A DNA stretch of 64,000 nucleotides from Dokdonia sinensis (GTDB lineage Bacteria; Bacteroidota; Bacteroidia; Flavobacteriales; Flavobacteriaceae): NCBI RefSeq assembly GCF_003688895.1, contig NZ_REFV01000001.1, positions 227,503 through 291,502 on the forward strand, read 5' to 3'. Position numbers and translations under genes: made by a program. Positions within the stretch are counted from its first letter, which is position 1. Each line of letters begins with the position of its first letter. The notes under the pieces were generated by a model that was not told the DNA's origin, did not search any database, and worked only from the letters and a program-made list of their open reading frames with translations. This document shows, in pieces, positions 34,689 to 43,408 of this stretch.

Positions 34689-37600
34689 TTGAAATCATTA
34701 TATTTCAAGTGGGTACTCCTACTATTTATAAATCTCGGTTTTTCATTGAGTAGTGTCGCCCAGTCTTCTAAAGAAAAATCTAAAAAGACAACAGCCATTC
34801 CAGCTGCTACCATTGTAAACGATGTTTTAGGACACGGTTTTGACATACGCAAAATAGACCCGCTTAACTGGGGTGCCTCTTCTAAGGGAAAAGCTATCAT
34901 ACAAGGAAACGTATCTCAAAGACCAATATCACAAGAAGTTCCCATTGCTTACCACTTCGTAACAAACACTTATGAATATGAACGCGAGGTGCTAGATGCG
35001 GATACAATAAATAGACTTTTTGAAGCTTACAATAGTGATGCATTTTACAAACCAATGAAGCGAGATGATCGTGATAAAATGCTGCTCGTATATGCAAAAC
35101 GTAAAAAAGCTGTTGCTCAATCATCATTAGTTCATGCGTCTATTACAGATCTAGACAGCGCTCTTGTTGAAGATTTTAGAAGGTTAGGACGCGATATTAC
35201 TTTAGAAGGATTTGTACATCGTTATGGTACGCACTACGCAGAGTCCGTGGTCTATGGAGGACAATTTATACGTCGCAATAACATTGGTCTTTCAGACTAT
35301 ATATATTCTCCTTACAAAGAAGATGAGTTTAAACAAAAGGTAATTGAAGAAATACAGCGCCAGCATACGAATCTGACTGATACTGATCCATATATTAATG
35401 GCGGGATAGGGATGTCTTATACGGTCGGTGGCCACCCAGATGCCTTGTGGACAGATAGTTGGGATAGTACTGTTGCAAGTAATGCGCAGCCTATAGAAGT
35501 TACCTTACGCCCCTATTCTGAGTTATTTAAAAGTGTCCGGATAGATCTACTCGAAAATAAGGCCGAAAAAATTAAAATGTTAGACAGTATCATAACTTTA
35601 AGCCGAAATAGTGTTAAGAAAAAATTGAGTCCGGAAAAAACTTCTGACTTTTATAAAAAATACTCTTTACGTTTTAAACAAAGTATAGAGAGTATAGTTA
35701 AAAAGAGTACCGGTCGTGCAAATGAAGATGGTAATGATTATGTAGGGGATATTTTCTTCGGAGGTTTTTCTAAAGATGATGCTATTTTAAAAACAGCTCC
35801 AGCAATTGAATATGGCGGTATACGTCTTGAAACACTTATTACAGATGAGGTTGTTCCGCTTTCGCGAAATGTAATTTTTACCGTTAAACCAGAGGATTTA
35901 AAACGAGGATATGTGAGCGTGTGGGACGATGCAAAAAAACTTACCAAAGGCGATGGCCGAAGACGACTACAAGTAGCTGCCGAAGGCAATGGGGTTACAG
36001 CATATAAAGATGCACTTGTTCAAAATATCCGAAAAACAGTTGAAATAGAAACGGTAGATGATGATATATTTGATGTAACCTACACGCTTGAATTGATAAA
36101 AGATGAAGGCCTACTGACTAATAAAATTATAAAGTATAACTATTCTTTAGATTCTGAAATTATAGCTGCAGCTACAACAGGTAATACAGCCTTACTTACT
36201 GCGTTATTTGAGCAAAATGCAAACACTAGGGCTAAGGGACTTATACAGTCCATAATTACTACAAAACAGGCCGATAGTCTATTAAATCTAGTTCTAGACT
36301 ACGGAGTAATTCCTACAACAGAAGACCTAGATGTTGCTTTTGATCCAGAATTTTATGATCCCCAAAAAACGCTCATACTATTAGAAAGGGGTGCAAAGCC
36401 TAAGAATAATATGATCTATAAGGCGGTAGCATATAAAGATGCAAACGCTATTTATGCGCTCTTTCGGGAAGGAGCATCTCCACGCAATAATGACCTTGCG
36501 TTTGCTATTGAGAAATACTACTACCCTACTGTAAAAGCGCTTATGAGTGAGAAATATGAAGCATTTGTAGCTGGCAAAAAGGAATTACTGCTCGCCGCAG
36601 AAAACAATGATGAAGACCTTGCTCAAAAGTTCATAGCCTTAGGAGCTACAGCAGATGCTTATATCCTGGATCAAGCTACACAGTTTGACAATACGTATCT
36701 TAAAAATGTTATCATACCAGTAACAGAAGCCTCTGGAGAGGCTCTTGAGGTGGCCGCAAAAATTAATGATACTGAGCTCTTTGACTACTTCGTAAAGAAG
36801 GATGCAAAAATAGACAATAACAAAGCCGCCGAAATAGCAACAGATAATAACAATACCCAAATTCTAGACCTTGCCCTAAAAAACGGGGGTGAGGCAAGTG
36901 AATCATTGATTTATGCAATAGATAAGGATAATAAACCCGCAATAGAGACAAGCTTAAAAAACAATGCTAAGCCAGATCCTGTGTTTGCCTATGCTGTCGC
37001 TCGTAATGATGCTCAACTTTTTAATGATGCGCTTACCGTTTACGCAGGCACCCCAGATATTGCGCTGGAGGAAGCTGTCGCAAAGGATAACATTCCATTT
37101 GTACAGTCTGTCATTTCACTAAAAAAGGAAAGCATCAACCCTTCGCAAGTAGTTGAGATTGCCGTAAATAATGAAAATCTCGCAATGGTCTCCCTTCTTG
37201 TCGAAAATAATGCGGATCCAAATGAGGGAATGACAAGTGCCGTACAACGTGAAAACATCCCGATAACTCAATATCTCATTACTCAAGGTGCAGAAACTGT
37301 AGCTCCAGAGTTAATACAAGAAGCGGTAAAGAGAGAAAATCTCGAATTATCAAAAGTGCTTGTAGAACAAGGAAAAGCAGATGTAAACAACGCCATTCTA
37401 GATGCTAGTAAGACAGCAAACTTAGAAATTACTGGATACTTGCTGGATAGAGGAGCCGCTCCAGAAGTTGCGCTCACAGAGGCTATGGAGACCACAGATG
37501 AAGATATTATTCTTTTACTATTAAAGCGCACCACTAAACTTGAAACTGAATTTATCGCTACAGCCGCAAGGAAAGGGAACACTAGAGTGTTGGAAGAACT

Positions 37601-38093
37601 TATTAAGAAAGGCCTTAACCCTACAAATGGACTAGAAGACGCTATAAGGTATAAGCATACGGGTGCTTTAAATGTACTTATAAAAGCAGGAGCACAACCA
37701 GAACCAGAACAACTTAAGACTGCTATTTCTTATAATTTTATAGAGGCAATCCCAGTACTTGTAGCAGCTGGGCTAGATGCTAGTATACCTTTTAATGATG
37801 GGCAGCACGCTATCCATCTAGTTGCTTTTTCTTATGAGGAAAGTGATATAAAGCTCTTAAATACTTTAATCGAAGCCGGAGCCTCTGTTAATGCTCGTAA
37901 TAAGAATGGTGAAACACCATTACATCTCTCAGCTTTAGCTGGAGTTAGTGCTTTACCGCTTACTAAAAGCCTCATAGCTCAAGGAGCCAATCCTACCATC
38001 AAAACCAAACAAGGAGAAAGTGTGATGGATTATGTGGAGGATAAGGAAGTAAAGGCTGTGATCAAGAAGGCTGTAAAGGAATTTAAAGATTAA
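34689..38093 (+). CDS. Secreted MACPF-domain protein with ankyrin repeats
   Basis: A 1134-residue protein from a TTG start. Signal peptide to about residue 25 (FSLSSVAQ). The MACPF region (about 40-330) carries the family signature YGTHY-x6-GG exactly (residues 179-191). A beta-rich linker (about 350-480) follows, then some 18-20 ankyrin-like repeats (about 490-1134), well formed only at the C-terminal end (GETPLHLSALAG, GQHAIHLVAFS) and divergent elsewhere. MACPF proteins make membrane pores or, in Bacteroidota, act as surface proteins and toxins against related strains. The combination of a signal peptide, MACPF and long ankyrin domain is unusual. Whether it kills, binds or scaffolds is unknown. 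It is separated from the curli locus by a strong terminator. Confidence 0.82.
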   Translation: MKSLYFKWVLLLFINLGFSLSSVAQSSKEKSKKTTAIPAATIVNDVLGHGFDIRKIDPLNWGASSKGKAIIQGNVSQRPISQEVPIAYHFVTNTYEYEREVLDADTINRLFEAYNSDAFYKPMKRDDRDKMLLVYAKRKKAVAQSSLVHASITDLDSALVEDFRRLGRDITLEGFVHRYGTHYAESVVYGGQFIRRNNIGLSDYIYSPYKEDEFKQKVIEEIQRQHTNLTDTDPYINGGIGMSYTVGGHPDALWTDSWDSTVASNAQPIEVTLRPYSELFKSVRIDLLENKAEKIKMLDSIITLSRNSVKKKLSPEKTSDFYKKYSLRFKQSIESIVKKSTGRANEDGNDYVGDIFFGGFSKDDAILKTAPAIEYGGIRLETLITDEVVPLSRNVIFTVKPEDLKRGYVSVWDDAKKLTKGDGRRRLQVAAEGNGVTAYKDALVQNIRKTVEIETVDDDIFDVTYTLELIKDEGLLTNKIIKYNYSLDSEIIAAATTGNTALLTALFEQNANTRAKGLIQSIITTKQADSLLNLVLDYGVIPTTEDLDVAFDPEFYDPQKTLILLERGAKPKNNMIYKAVAYKDANAIYALFREGASPRNNDLAFAIEKYYYPTVKALMSEKYEAFVAGKKELLLAAENNDEDLAQKFIALGATADAYILDQATQFDNTYLKNVIIPVTEASGEALEVAAKINDTELFDYFVKKDAKIDNNKAAEIATDNNNTQILDLALKNGGEASESLIYAIDKDNKPAIETSLKNNAKPDPVFAYAVARNDAQLFNDALTVYAGTPDIALEEAVAKDNIPFVQSVISLKKESINPSQVVEIAVNNENLAMVSLLVENNADPNEGMTSAVQRENIPITQYLITQGAETVAPELIQEAVKRENLELSKVLVEQGKADVNNAILDASKTANLEITGYLLDRGAAPEVALTEAMETTDEDIILLLLKRTTKLETEFIATAARKGNTRVLEELIKKGLNPTNGLEDAIRYKHTGALNVLIKAGAQPEPEQLKTAISYNFIEAIPVLVAAGLDASIPFNDGQHAIHLVAFSYEESDIKLLNTLIEAGASVNARNKNGETPLHLSALAGVSALPLTKSLIAQGANPTIKTKQGESVMDYVEDKEVKAVIKKAVKEFKD
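35857..35870. repeat. Decayed palindrome copy inside the MACPF gene
   Basis: CGCTTTCGCGAAAT: a left half plus core, with the last three bases lost. It is read as PLSRN, a different frame from the usual AFAKA. Confidence 0.6.
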
Positions 38094-38383
38094 AATCTTA
38101 AGACAATATTTTAGAGAGTTAATAAAGATAAGATCGAAGAAATCAAAAATTAAAAGAAATAATTAAAGTTATTATTGCCTTCTCTCTAATCCTATTTGGA
38201 ACCTATTTTATTTGAATTAAAGATTTTTCAAAGTTTTATTTTACACTCTCTCTAAAACCGATATTGACTATCTTTTAAATTTAAATCCGCTTCGTTAAAT
38301 ATATCGCTATTTTAAAACTTCAAATAAAGTTACCGGAATAGTCCTATACAAGAAGAATATATCCTTATTTTAAGTTGGTAAAA

Positions 38384-38436
38384 GGTAAAAATGAAATGGG
38401 CTGCAATTTCGATTTGCAGCCCATTTCATTTTTACC
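38384..38436. terminator. Strong bidirectional terminator
   Basis: A perfect 23-bp stem (38384-38406 with 38414-38436) with a 7-nt loop, lying between the convergent MACPF and curli lipoprotein genes. Left of it, 38094-38383 is AT-rich and holds nothing I can identify. Confidence 0.9.
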
Positions 38437-38450
38437 TTAATTTTAGATAT

Positions 38451-39992
38451 TTATTCATAGTCAGGATGTATTCCACCGTTGAAAATAATATCAGTCCTAT
38501 TGGTCATACTAGTGCTCTGCAATAGATAAATCGCAGGAATAGCATCTGCATCATTACTAATCCTAGTGAAAATAATCCCAGCTTCATTTGGTGTATATGA
38601 ACCATAAACATCATTAAAGCCAGGTGTAGGTTCTGCATCAACCATAACTGTAGTATTTGTTATTGCATTATACTCGAACAAGCGAGATGCAAAAATCCTA
38701 TATTGATTGTTCTCATCTCCGTTAGTGTCATAACTATATAGTATCCTATCTCCATTTGCGCTAATGTCAATACTTCCTACTGCACCCATTGGATCATCCA
38801 AAATAGTATCAATAATAGTTTGTGTTTCGAGATTATATGTAAACAAGTTTACATCGTAACCTTGGGTATTGTTAGTCTTTAAAAGAAGTATATTAGGTTG
38901 AAAATCTGCTGATGCGATTTCAGAAATGAAAGATCCATCAGTAGTGGTGAAAATCGGATCTTCACCAGCACCTGTGCCATCTATGTTGATACTGTATAAT
39001 TTATCAAAATTAGCAAAGAATAACTTACTTCCATCTTCTGACCAAGTATAATTTAACTCATCTTGTCTAAATCCAGCAACACTTGTTGTCGTGGTCACCT
39101 GAAATTCGTTTGCCCCAGACAAGTCAGAAATAAAGAGATGTGTAAGTCCGCCTACAGTTCGAAGAAAAGCTAATTTCCTAGCGTTATCATTCTTTTTTGG
39201 CCTAAAACTGTTTACTGCATCAGAAGTTACTTGGAAAAGATTAAAATCAATGGTTTCTTCCGAAGAATCTGAATCTAGATTAATGTCACCACTAAAAATC
39301 ACATTATTACTTCCTACTTTTTTAACGAAATAAACAGAATTCCCTGGAGAGTTAAGTGTTTTAAATGAGCTGATATTTGAAGTCACCTCATCATTATTAC
39401 CATCATCTGCAGATACTTGCCAAAAATAAGTTTGAGAAAGCAATAAATTGTCAATTGTCACAAGCGTATCAGCTACTACCTCTATGTTTCTGATATCGCT
39501 ATTATTTCCGCTCCTAAGTTCTAGTGTATACGTTATTTCATCATCGTCTGTATCCATAGACTCCCATCTAAACTCAACACTTGTCCCTAAATCTTCCTGA
39601 CCATCTTCTGGGAGCACTAATAGCGGTTTTGTAGGCTGTGTGTTTTCAGTAGAGCTCACTTCTAATTTAAAAGCCACGCTAGAGGTGTTTCCTTCTGTTA
39701 TGGATACCGATTCAAAACTGGTTGAAAATCCATCCAGCTCGGCTTGTACAGCATAATCATCTACTAAAATATTCTCAAGTGTAAAATTCCCATCGACATC
39801 TGTAAAAACAGTACTAGAGGCAGGGTTCGTGGAAATTTTTACGTTTTCTAAGGGCTCTTCTGTATCATCTCTTAACACAGTCCCTGTAAGTTCACCAGTT
39901 ACATTAATTCCCAATGTATCCTCGTTACAGCTTAAACACAGCAAAACAAAGGCTACAATAAAATATATTTTAGTTTTCATTTGATACATCAT
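38451..39992 (-). CDS. Curli-locus lipoprotein: carboxypeptidase-regulatory, FnIII-like and beta-propeller domains
   Basis: A 513-residue lipoprotein with lipobox Cys22 (VLLCLSC). In order: a carboxypeptidase regulatory-like Ig domain (about 30-110, GTVLRDDTEEPLENVKI, TDVDGNFTLENI), an FnIII-like module (about 117-210, PLLVLPEDGQEDLGTSVEFRW, TYFWQVSADDG), and a TolB-like propeller (about 220-505) with repeats such as FRPKKNDNARKLAFLR, YTWSEDGSKLFFAN and DISANGDRILYSYD. The start overlaps the csgG stop by about 20 nt (ATGATG; a second ATG at 39980), so it is translationally coupled to csgG. No homologue exists in the E. coli csg operons. A role as an outer-membrane accessory or fibre anchor is an inference. 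Confidence 0.75.
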   Translation of the reverse strand: MMYQMKTKIYFIVAFVLLCLSCNEDTLGINVTGELTGTVLRDDTEEPLENVKISTNPASSTVFTDVDGNFTLENILVDDYAVQAELDGFSTSFESVSITEGNTSSVAFKLEVSSTENTQPTKPLLVLPEDGQEDLGTSVEFRWESMDTDDDEITYTLELRSGNNSDIRNIEVVADTLVTIDNLLLSQTYFWQVSADDGNNDEVTSNISSFKTLNSPGNSVYFVKKVGSNNVIFSGDINLDSDSSEETIDFNLFQVTSDAVNSFRPKKNDNARKLAFLRTVGGLTHLFISDLSGANEFQVTTTTSVAGFRQDELNYTWSEDGSKLFFANFDKLYSINIDGTGAGEDPIFTTTDGSFISEIASADFQPNILLLKTNNTQGYDVNLFTYNLETQTIIDTILDDPMGAVGSIDISANGDRILYSYDTNGDENNQYRIFASRLFEYNAITNTTVMVDAEPTPGFNDVYGSYTPNEAGIIFTRISNDADAIPAIYLLQSTSMTNRTDIIFNGGIHPDYE

Positions 39993-41442
39993 TATTTGGG
40001 GTTAATTCCTTAATTCTTCCTCCTATTTTATAATTGAGTCCTACTCCGAAGTTATAGTGCCAGTCATCTCTCTTTCCCGCAGATATATTATCAATATTAT
40101 CTGAGAAATTTACGTTTTGTTCAACAAAGGCTCTAAGTGATAATTTTTTGTTCAAGTTATACCTAAGACCAGCGCCAATTTGAGCTTTAAGTGCTCCCGT
40201 GATCTCTGACTCATTGTTTTCATTATCAGCTTCATTTTCATTTGTAGAAGTATCTAGATTACCCCCTCCAAAAGTGCTATCGATATTGAACACATATCCG
40301 GGGCCTATATAAAAATAAGGTGCAAAGTTATCATTGGGTAGTAAGTCTGCATAGATATTAAAATCAATATGCGCATAAGTACCTTGGAATTGCTCTTTAT
40401 TATTAAATTGAAAAATCCCTGCATTTGCTCCTAATGCAAAACTTTTTGAAAGAGCATATTGCACACCGAAGCTACCGCTATATCCTGCCTCCTTTATTCC
40501 ATAATCGCCATCTGGAAGCGACACACCCCCATTAACTTGTACAGAAAGTCCTAATTGAGGTTCTTGATAGAGTCTATCATAAAGAGCAGTGCTTTCGTCT
40601 AGTTCCTTTTCTTCTAAGTAACTCTCTACCAATTGTCTATTCGTATCAGCTCCACCTTTTGTGCTCCAATAGCCATCTTTAATTCCTTCGACTATTAGGT
40701 CGTGTACAGCCTTCTCGATAGCATCTTTAACAGCAAGTTGTACTGGCTCGTTTTGAGTAATTCCAGACTCGGCCTCTAACAATCTTTGAAATTTAACAAA
40801 TCTAAAAAAGTTAGCACTAAGGGACTGTGACAGAATCGTTTTAGACACATAGACCGTTTTAAGTATCTCACCACTATTTGTAGATACTGCTCTTAAATAC
40901 ACAGTGATTCTATCTTGTCTGTATTGTGAAGCAGCTCCTAACCCAAAATATCGAGCTCCAAGACCACCCGTTACAACATTTGTGTCATACGATATTATTC
41001 CACCTTCAAGAATAACTCCTGCAAACAAAAGTGGAGGAAGCGGTGGTTCATTTTTATTTAAGTTTTTATTATACTCCTCTTGCGTATTTCTAATAATCTG
41101 TCGTTCTGTTGTTAGATTAGGCAAATTTTCACGCTCTACCGGTAAGAAATACCCACTATCTTCTAGTGCTTTAATAAGGATGGTAGTACCTCCTTGGGTT
41201 ACCGAAGTACTAAAAGTACTTCCATTTTCCACTGCTTTGTACTGTCCGGTTTGATCACCAAAATTGTAAACAGCCACTTCTAATTTTGCAGCAGCAAGTG
41301 GTAGGTTTTTTAGTAAGTCAGTAGATTTTGAAAATTCTCCAGTTCTGGAAGGACTTTGAACCAGTGGTTGATTGAAATAAGCTCCACAAGATGAGAGCAT
41401 AAGCAAGCATAAGAGACTTAATATTTTATTGTAAAATGACAT
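39970..41442 (-). CDS. csgG: Curli secretion pore CsgG with C-terminal barrel-like extension
   Basis: A 490-residue lipoprotein (E. coli CsgG has 277). Lipobox Cys19 (LCLLMLSSC). Residues about 25-265 are the CsgG domain: LPLAAAKLEVAVYNFGDQTGQY, TTILIKALEDSGYFLPVERENL, AGVILEGGIISYDTN, RITVYLRAVSTNSGEILKTVYVSKTI. Residues about 300-490 form an extra domain with alternating strands (LSVQVNGGVSLPDGDYGI, FAPYFYIGPGYVF, IGAGLRYNLNKKLSLRAFVEQ, YNFGVGLNYKIGG) resembling an OmpA-type eight-strand barrel. CsgG forms the nonameric outer-membrane channel for curlin subunits. It is 10 nt downstream of csgF and coupled to the lipoprotein gene. Confidence 0.9.
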   Translation of the reverse strand: MSFYNKILSLLCLLMLSSCGAYFNQPLVQSPSRTGEFSKSTDLLKNLPLAAAKLEVAVYNFGDQTGQYKAVENGSTFSTSVTQGGTTILIKALEDSGYFLPVERENLPNLTTERQIIRNTQEEYNKNLNKNEPPLPPLLFAGVILEGGIISYDTNVVTGGLGARYFGLGAASQYRQDRITVYLRAVSTNSGEILKTVYVSKTILSQSLSANFFRFVKFQRLLEAESGITQNEPVQLAVKDAIEKAVHDLIVEGIKDGYWSTKGGADTNRQLVESYLEEKELDESTALYDRLYQEPQLGLSVQVNGGVSLPDGDYGIKEAGYSGSFGVQYALSKSFALGANAGIFQFNNKEQFQGTYAHIDFNIYADLLPNDNFAPYFYIGPGYVFNIDSTFGGGNLDTSTNENEADNENNESEITGALKAQIGAGLRYNLNKKLSLRAFVEQNVNFSDNIDNISAGKRDDWHYNFGVGLNYKIGGRIKELTPNNDVSNEN

Positions 41443-41452
41443 TTAATTGAGA

Positions 41453-41869
41453 TTAATTAGGAACAATGACTTGGGTTTCTTCTCCTGTAGTTGTATCGAG
41501 AATATTGATAACTAAACCTTCTCCATTTTCAAAAACTTCTACCAAAAGATCTCCAAATGTGAAAGTCCCAGGCTCTGTCAGATCACCTATACTCTCAATT
41601 TGAGCTTGTGTTAAAGACCTGGCAATTTGTGCGAGAATTTGATTGTTTAGATTTTGTCCAAAACGATCTAGCTCAGATTGTTCTTCTGTAAGAGCACCTG
41701 CAGGCTGTAATTTATTCTGGCTCGTTGCTGATGATAACAACCAGTTATAATTAAACGTATCCCCACCAAAAGCTGGATTAATAGGTTTATAACTAAACTG
41801 TTGTGACATAGCCGTTGCACTCATAAATAAGCACAGTACTATGACAAGAAATATTGTTTTTTGTGACAT
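41453..41869 (-). CDS. csgF: Curli assembly protein CsgF
   Basis: A 138-residue protein of standard length. Signal peptide (MSQKTIFLVIVLCLFMSATAMSQ), then the CsgF hallmark FSYKPINPAFGGDTFNYNWLLSSATSQN, which in E. coli inserts into the CsgG pore, and a C-terminal region facing outside that docks the CsgB nucleator. One base separates it from csgE and 10 nt from csgG. Confidence 0.93.
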   Translation of the reverse strand: MSQKTIFLVIVLCLFMSATAMSQQFSYKPINPAFGGDTFNYNWLLSSATSQNKLQPAGALTEEQSELDRFGQNLNNQILAQIARSLTQAQIESIGDLTEPGTFTFGDLLVEVFENGEGLVINILDTTTGEETQVIVPN

Positions 41870-41870
41870 A

Positions 41871-42671
41871 TTAAAATTTAATTAATTGCTCATCCTGTTG
41901 TTCTAGAATCTGAATCATTCTAATTGATCTTTGAAAAGCTATATCCGACATTTGTTTGAGAAATGATTTTTTAGGTTGTGCAAAAAATTCCCAAACTGTT
42001 TGCCCTTCTACACTTACTGTAATGCGTGTAATTCTATTCTGGCCGGGAACTTCTATAATCTTAATATCTTTATCTGTCTTTATTTGACTATTGTAATATG
42101 TTGCATAAAACAGTCTGTAAAAATCTAGACCTACTTTTGTAATTGTTTTGCGTAGTACGAATCCTGTTAGACCTAGACCCTTATCTTTCTCACCTAAATC
42201 CCTGCTTCGTATGGTTTCCTCATTTTCTCCATTTACCTGGGCTTCATATTCTCCATTTTTAAGTCTTTTCAAGACTAACCTTGCTTTACCAACTGGTTTT
42301 TCTTGCACATCGTAAATAAGTAATGTAATAACGACGTCATCATACCCATACTCTGCAACGGTAAATTTAGATAGTAATAGTCTACTATTACCTTTTATAA
42401 ATGCATCTGTCTTTTTTTGTGTTTTGTAAAATTCCCCTTCTTCATTTTTTCTAAAAATAGAAAAATCATACGTAAACCCTTGATCAAGGGATGTCTTATT
42501 TTCTGCTACAGCATATAAAGTAAAGAGTCCATCAGCACTGGTTACCTGAAGTATAGCCTCTACTTCTTTATTGAAAAATTGTCCTGATACACTTTGAAAA
42601 AAAATCAACAAAACAATCGTCACAAATGACCTGATTTTTAAATTTTCAAATACACCAAAACATTTTTTCAA
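41871..42671 (-). CDS. csgE: CsgE-type curli chaperone with extra N-terminal domain
   Basis: A 266-residue protein, twice the length of E. coli CsgE (129). An N-terminal hydrophobic signal segment lies at 12-30. Residues about 35-135 are a beta-sandwich-like domain (FTLYAVAENKTSLDQGFTYDFSIFRKN, then SRLLLSKFTV), similar in layout to the small CsgH/CsgC curlin inhibitors (inference, no search run). Residues about 165-266 match CsgE: GFVLRKTITKVGLDFYRLF, IKIIEVPGQNRITRITV, VWEFFAQPKKSFLKQMSDIA. CsgE guides subunits to CsgG and caps the pore. It lies 22 nt from csgB and one base from csgF. Confidence 0.87.
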   Translation of the reverse strand: MKKCFGVFENLKIRSFVTIVLLIFFQSVSGQFFNKEVEAILQVTSADGLFTLYAVAENKTSLDQGFTYDFSIFRKNEEGEFYKTQKKTDAFIKGNSRLLLSKFTVAEYGYDDVVITLLIYDVQEKPVGKARLVLKRLKNGEYEAQVNGENEETIRSRDLGEKDKGLGLTGFVLRKTITKVGLDFYRLFYATYYNSQIKTDKDIKIIEVPGQNRITRITVSVEGQTVWEFFAQPKKSFLKQMSDIAFQRSIRMIQILEQQDEQLIKF

Positions 42672-42693
42672 AACTGAATACGTTTAAACAAAA

Positions 42694-43242
42694 CTAGTTT
42701 ACACTTCTTACAATGAGCGTTGGTGTACTAGCTCCTTGATTAAATTTCAGGGATTTTGTCAGATTATTTGCTCCTATTCTTTGAAAGTTAAGACCATCTC
42801 CATTTTGCTGGAGCTCTAAAGATACATCAAGCTGTGGTCTATTTACTAGATCAAATACTGTGTTGCGGTTCCCGTTTTGTTCTATATCAGTGTAAGCTGT
42901 TTTTGCTCTGTACTGTAAGTTTGCAAAGTTCTCGTTACCATTTTGTCTTAAATTAATTTCACTAGCATTAGTCTGTGTAGCGACTGCTAGCAAATTACCT
43001 TCTCCTATTTGAGTAAGGAAGATTTTATTCCCTACTAGTGTTTGATTTATAGGATTAGGAGACAAATCAAATCCAAGGTTTATCAAATCTATTTGATTTA
43101 CACTTAGAGGACTGCCATTTGAGGACGAAGCGTCTACAGCTTGCTCCTCATCGGTTTCTGTTTCTATATAGGTTTGCGCTTTTACAGCAGAGCAAATCAA
43201 AAACATATTTACCATCATAAAAATTTTAATCATCTTTCTCAT
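42694..43242 (-). CDS. csgB: Curlin minor subunit, CsgB-like nucleator
   Basis: A 182-residue exported protein (signal peptide to about residue 22, KAQ). After a Ser/Glu-rich spacer it has about five imperfect curlin repeats of the QxGxxN type (FLTQIGEGNLLAV, NLRQNGNENFAN, DIEQNGNRNTVF, ELQQNGDGLNFQ). The short size, imperfect repeats and operon position suit a nucleator; E. coli CsgB is 151 residues. Nucleator versus second major subunit is an inference. It heads the minus-strand set csgB-E-F-G-lipoprotein, with no terminator inside that set. Confidence 0.82.
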   Translation of the reverse strand: MRKMIKIFMMVNMFLICSAVKAQTYIETETDEEQAVDASSSNGSPLSVNQIDLINLGFDLSPNPINQTLVGNKIFLTQIGEGNLLAVATQTNASEINLRQNGNENFANLQYRAKTAYTDIEQNGNRNTVFDLVNRPQLDVSLELQQNGDGLNFQRIGANNLTKSLKFNQGASTPTLIVRSVN

Positions 43243-43310
43243 AATGCTCTAATTTAATTAATTATACTCAATAAGCAAAGCTTTATCTCGCCGTGCTCCT
43301 TTGTTAAAAA

Positions 43311-43346
43311 AGAGGGAAAAGCTCTTTTTAGATGACTTTTCCCTCT
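43311..43346 (-). terminator. Terminator after csgA copy 1
   Basis: An 11-bp stem, AGAGGGAAAAG/CTTTTCCCTCT, with T residues on the minus-strand 3' side. A matching copy lies after csgA copy 2. It separates the abundant fibre transcript from csgB. Confidence 0.85.
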
Positions 43347-43408
43347 CTCAAAAATTTAAACTATTCTAGTCCATCTAGACAAACTCATAAATGAATTGTT
43401 GTTAAATA

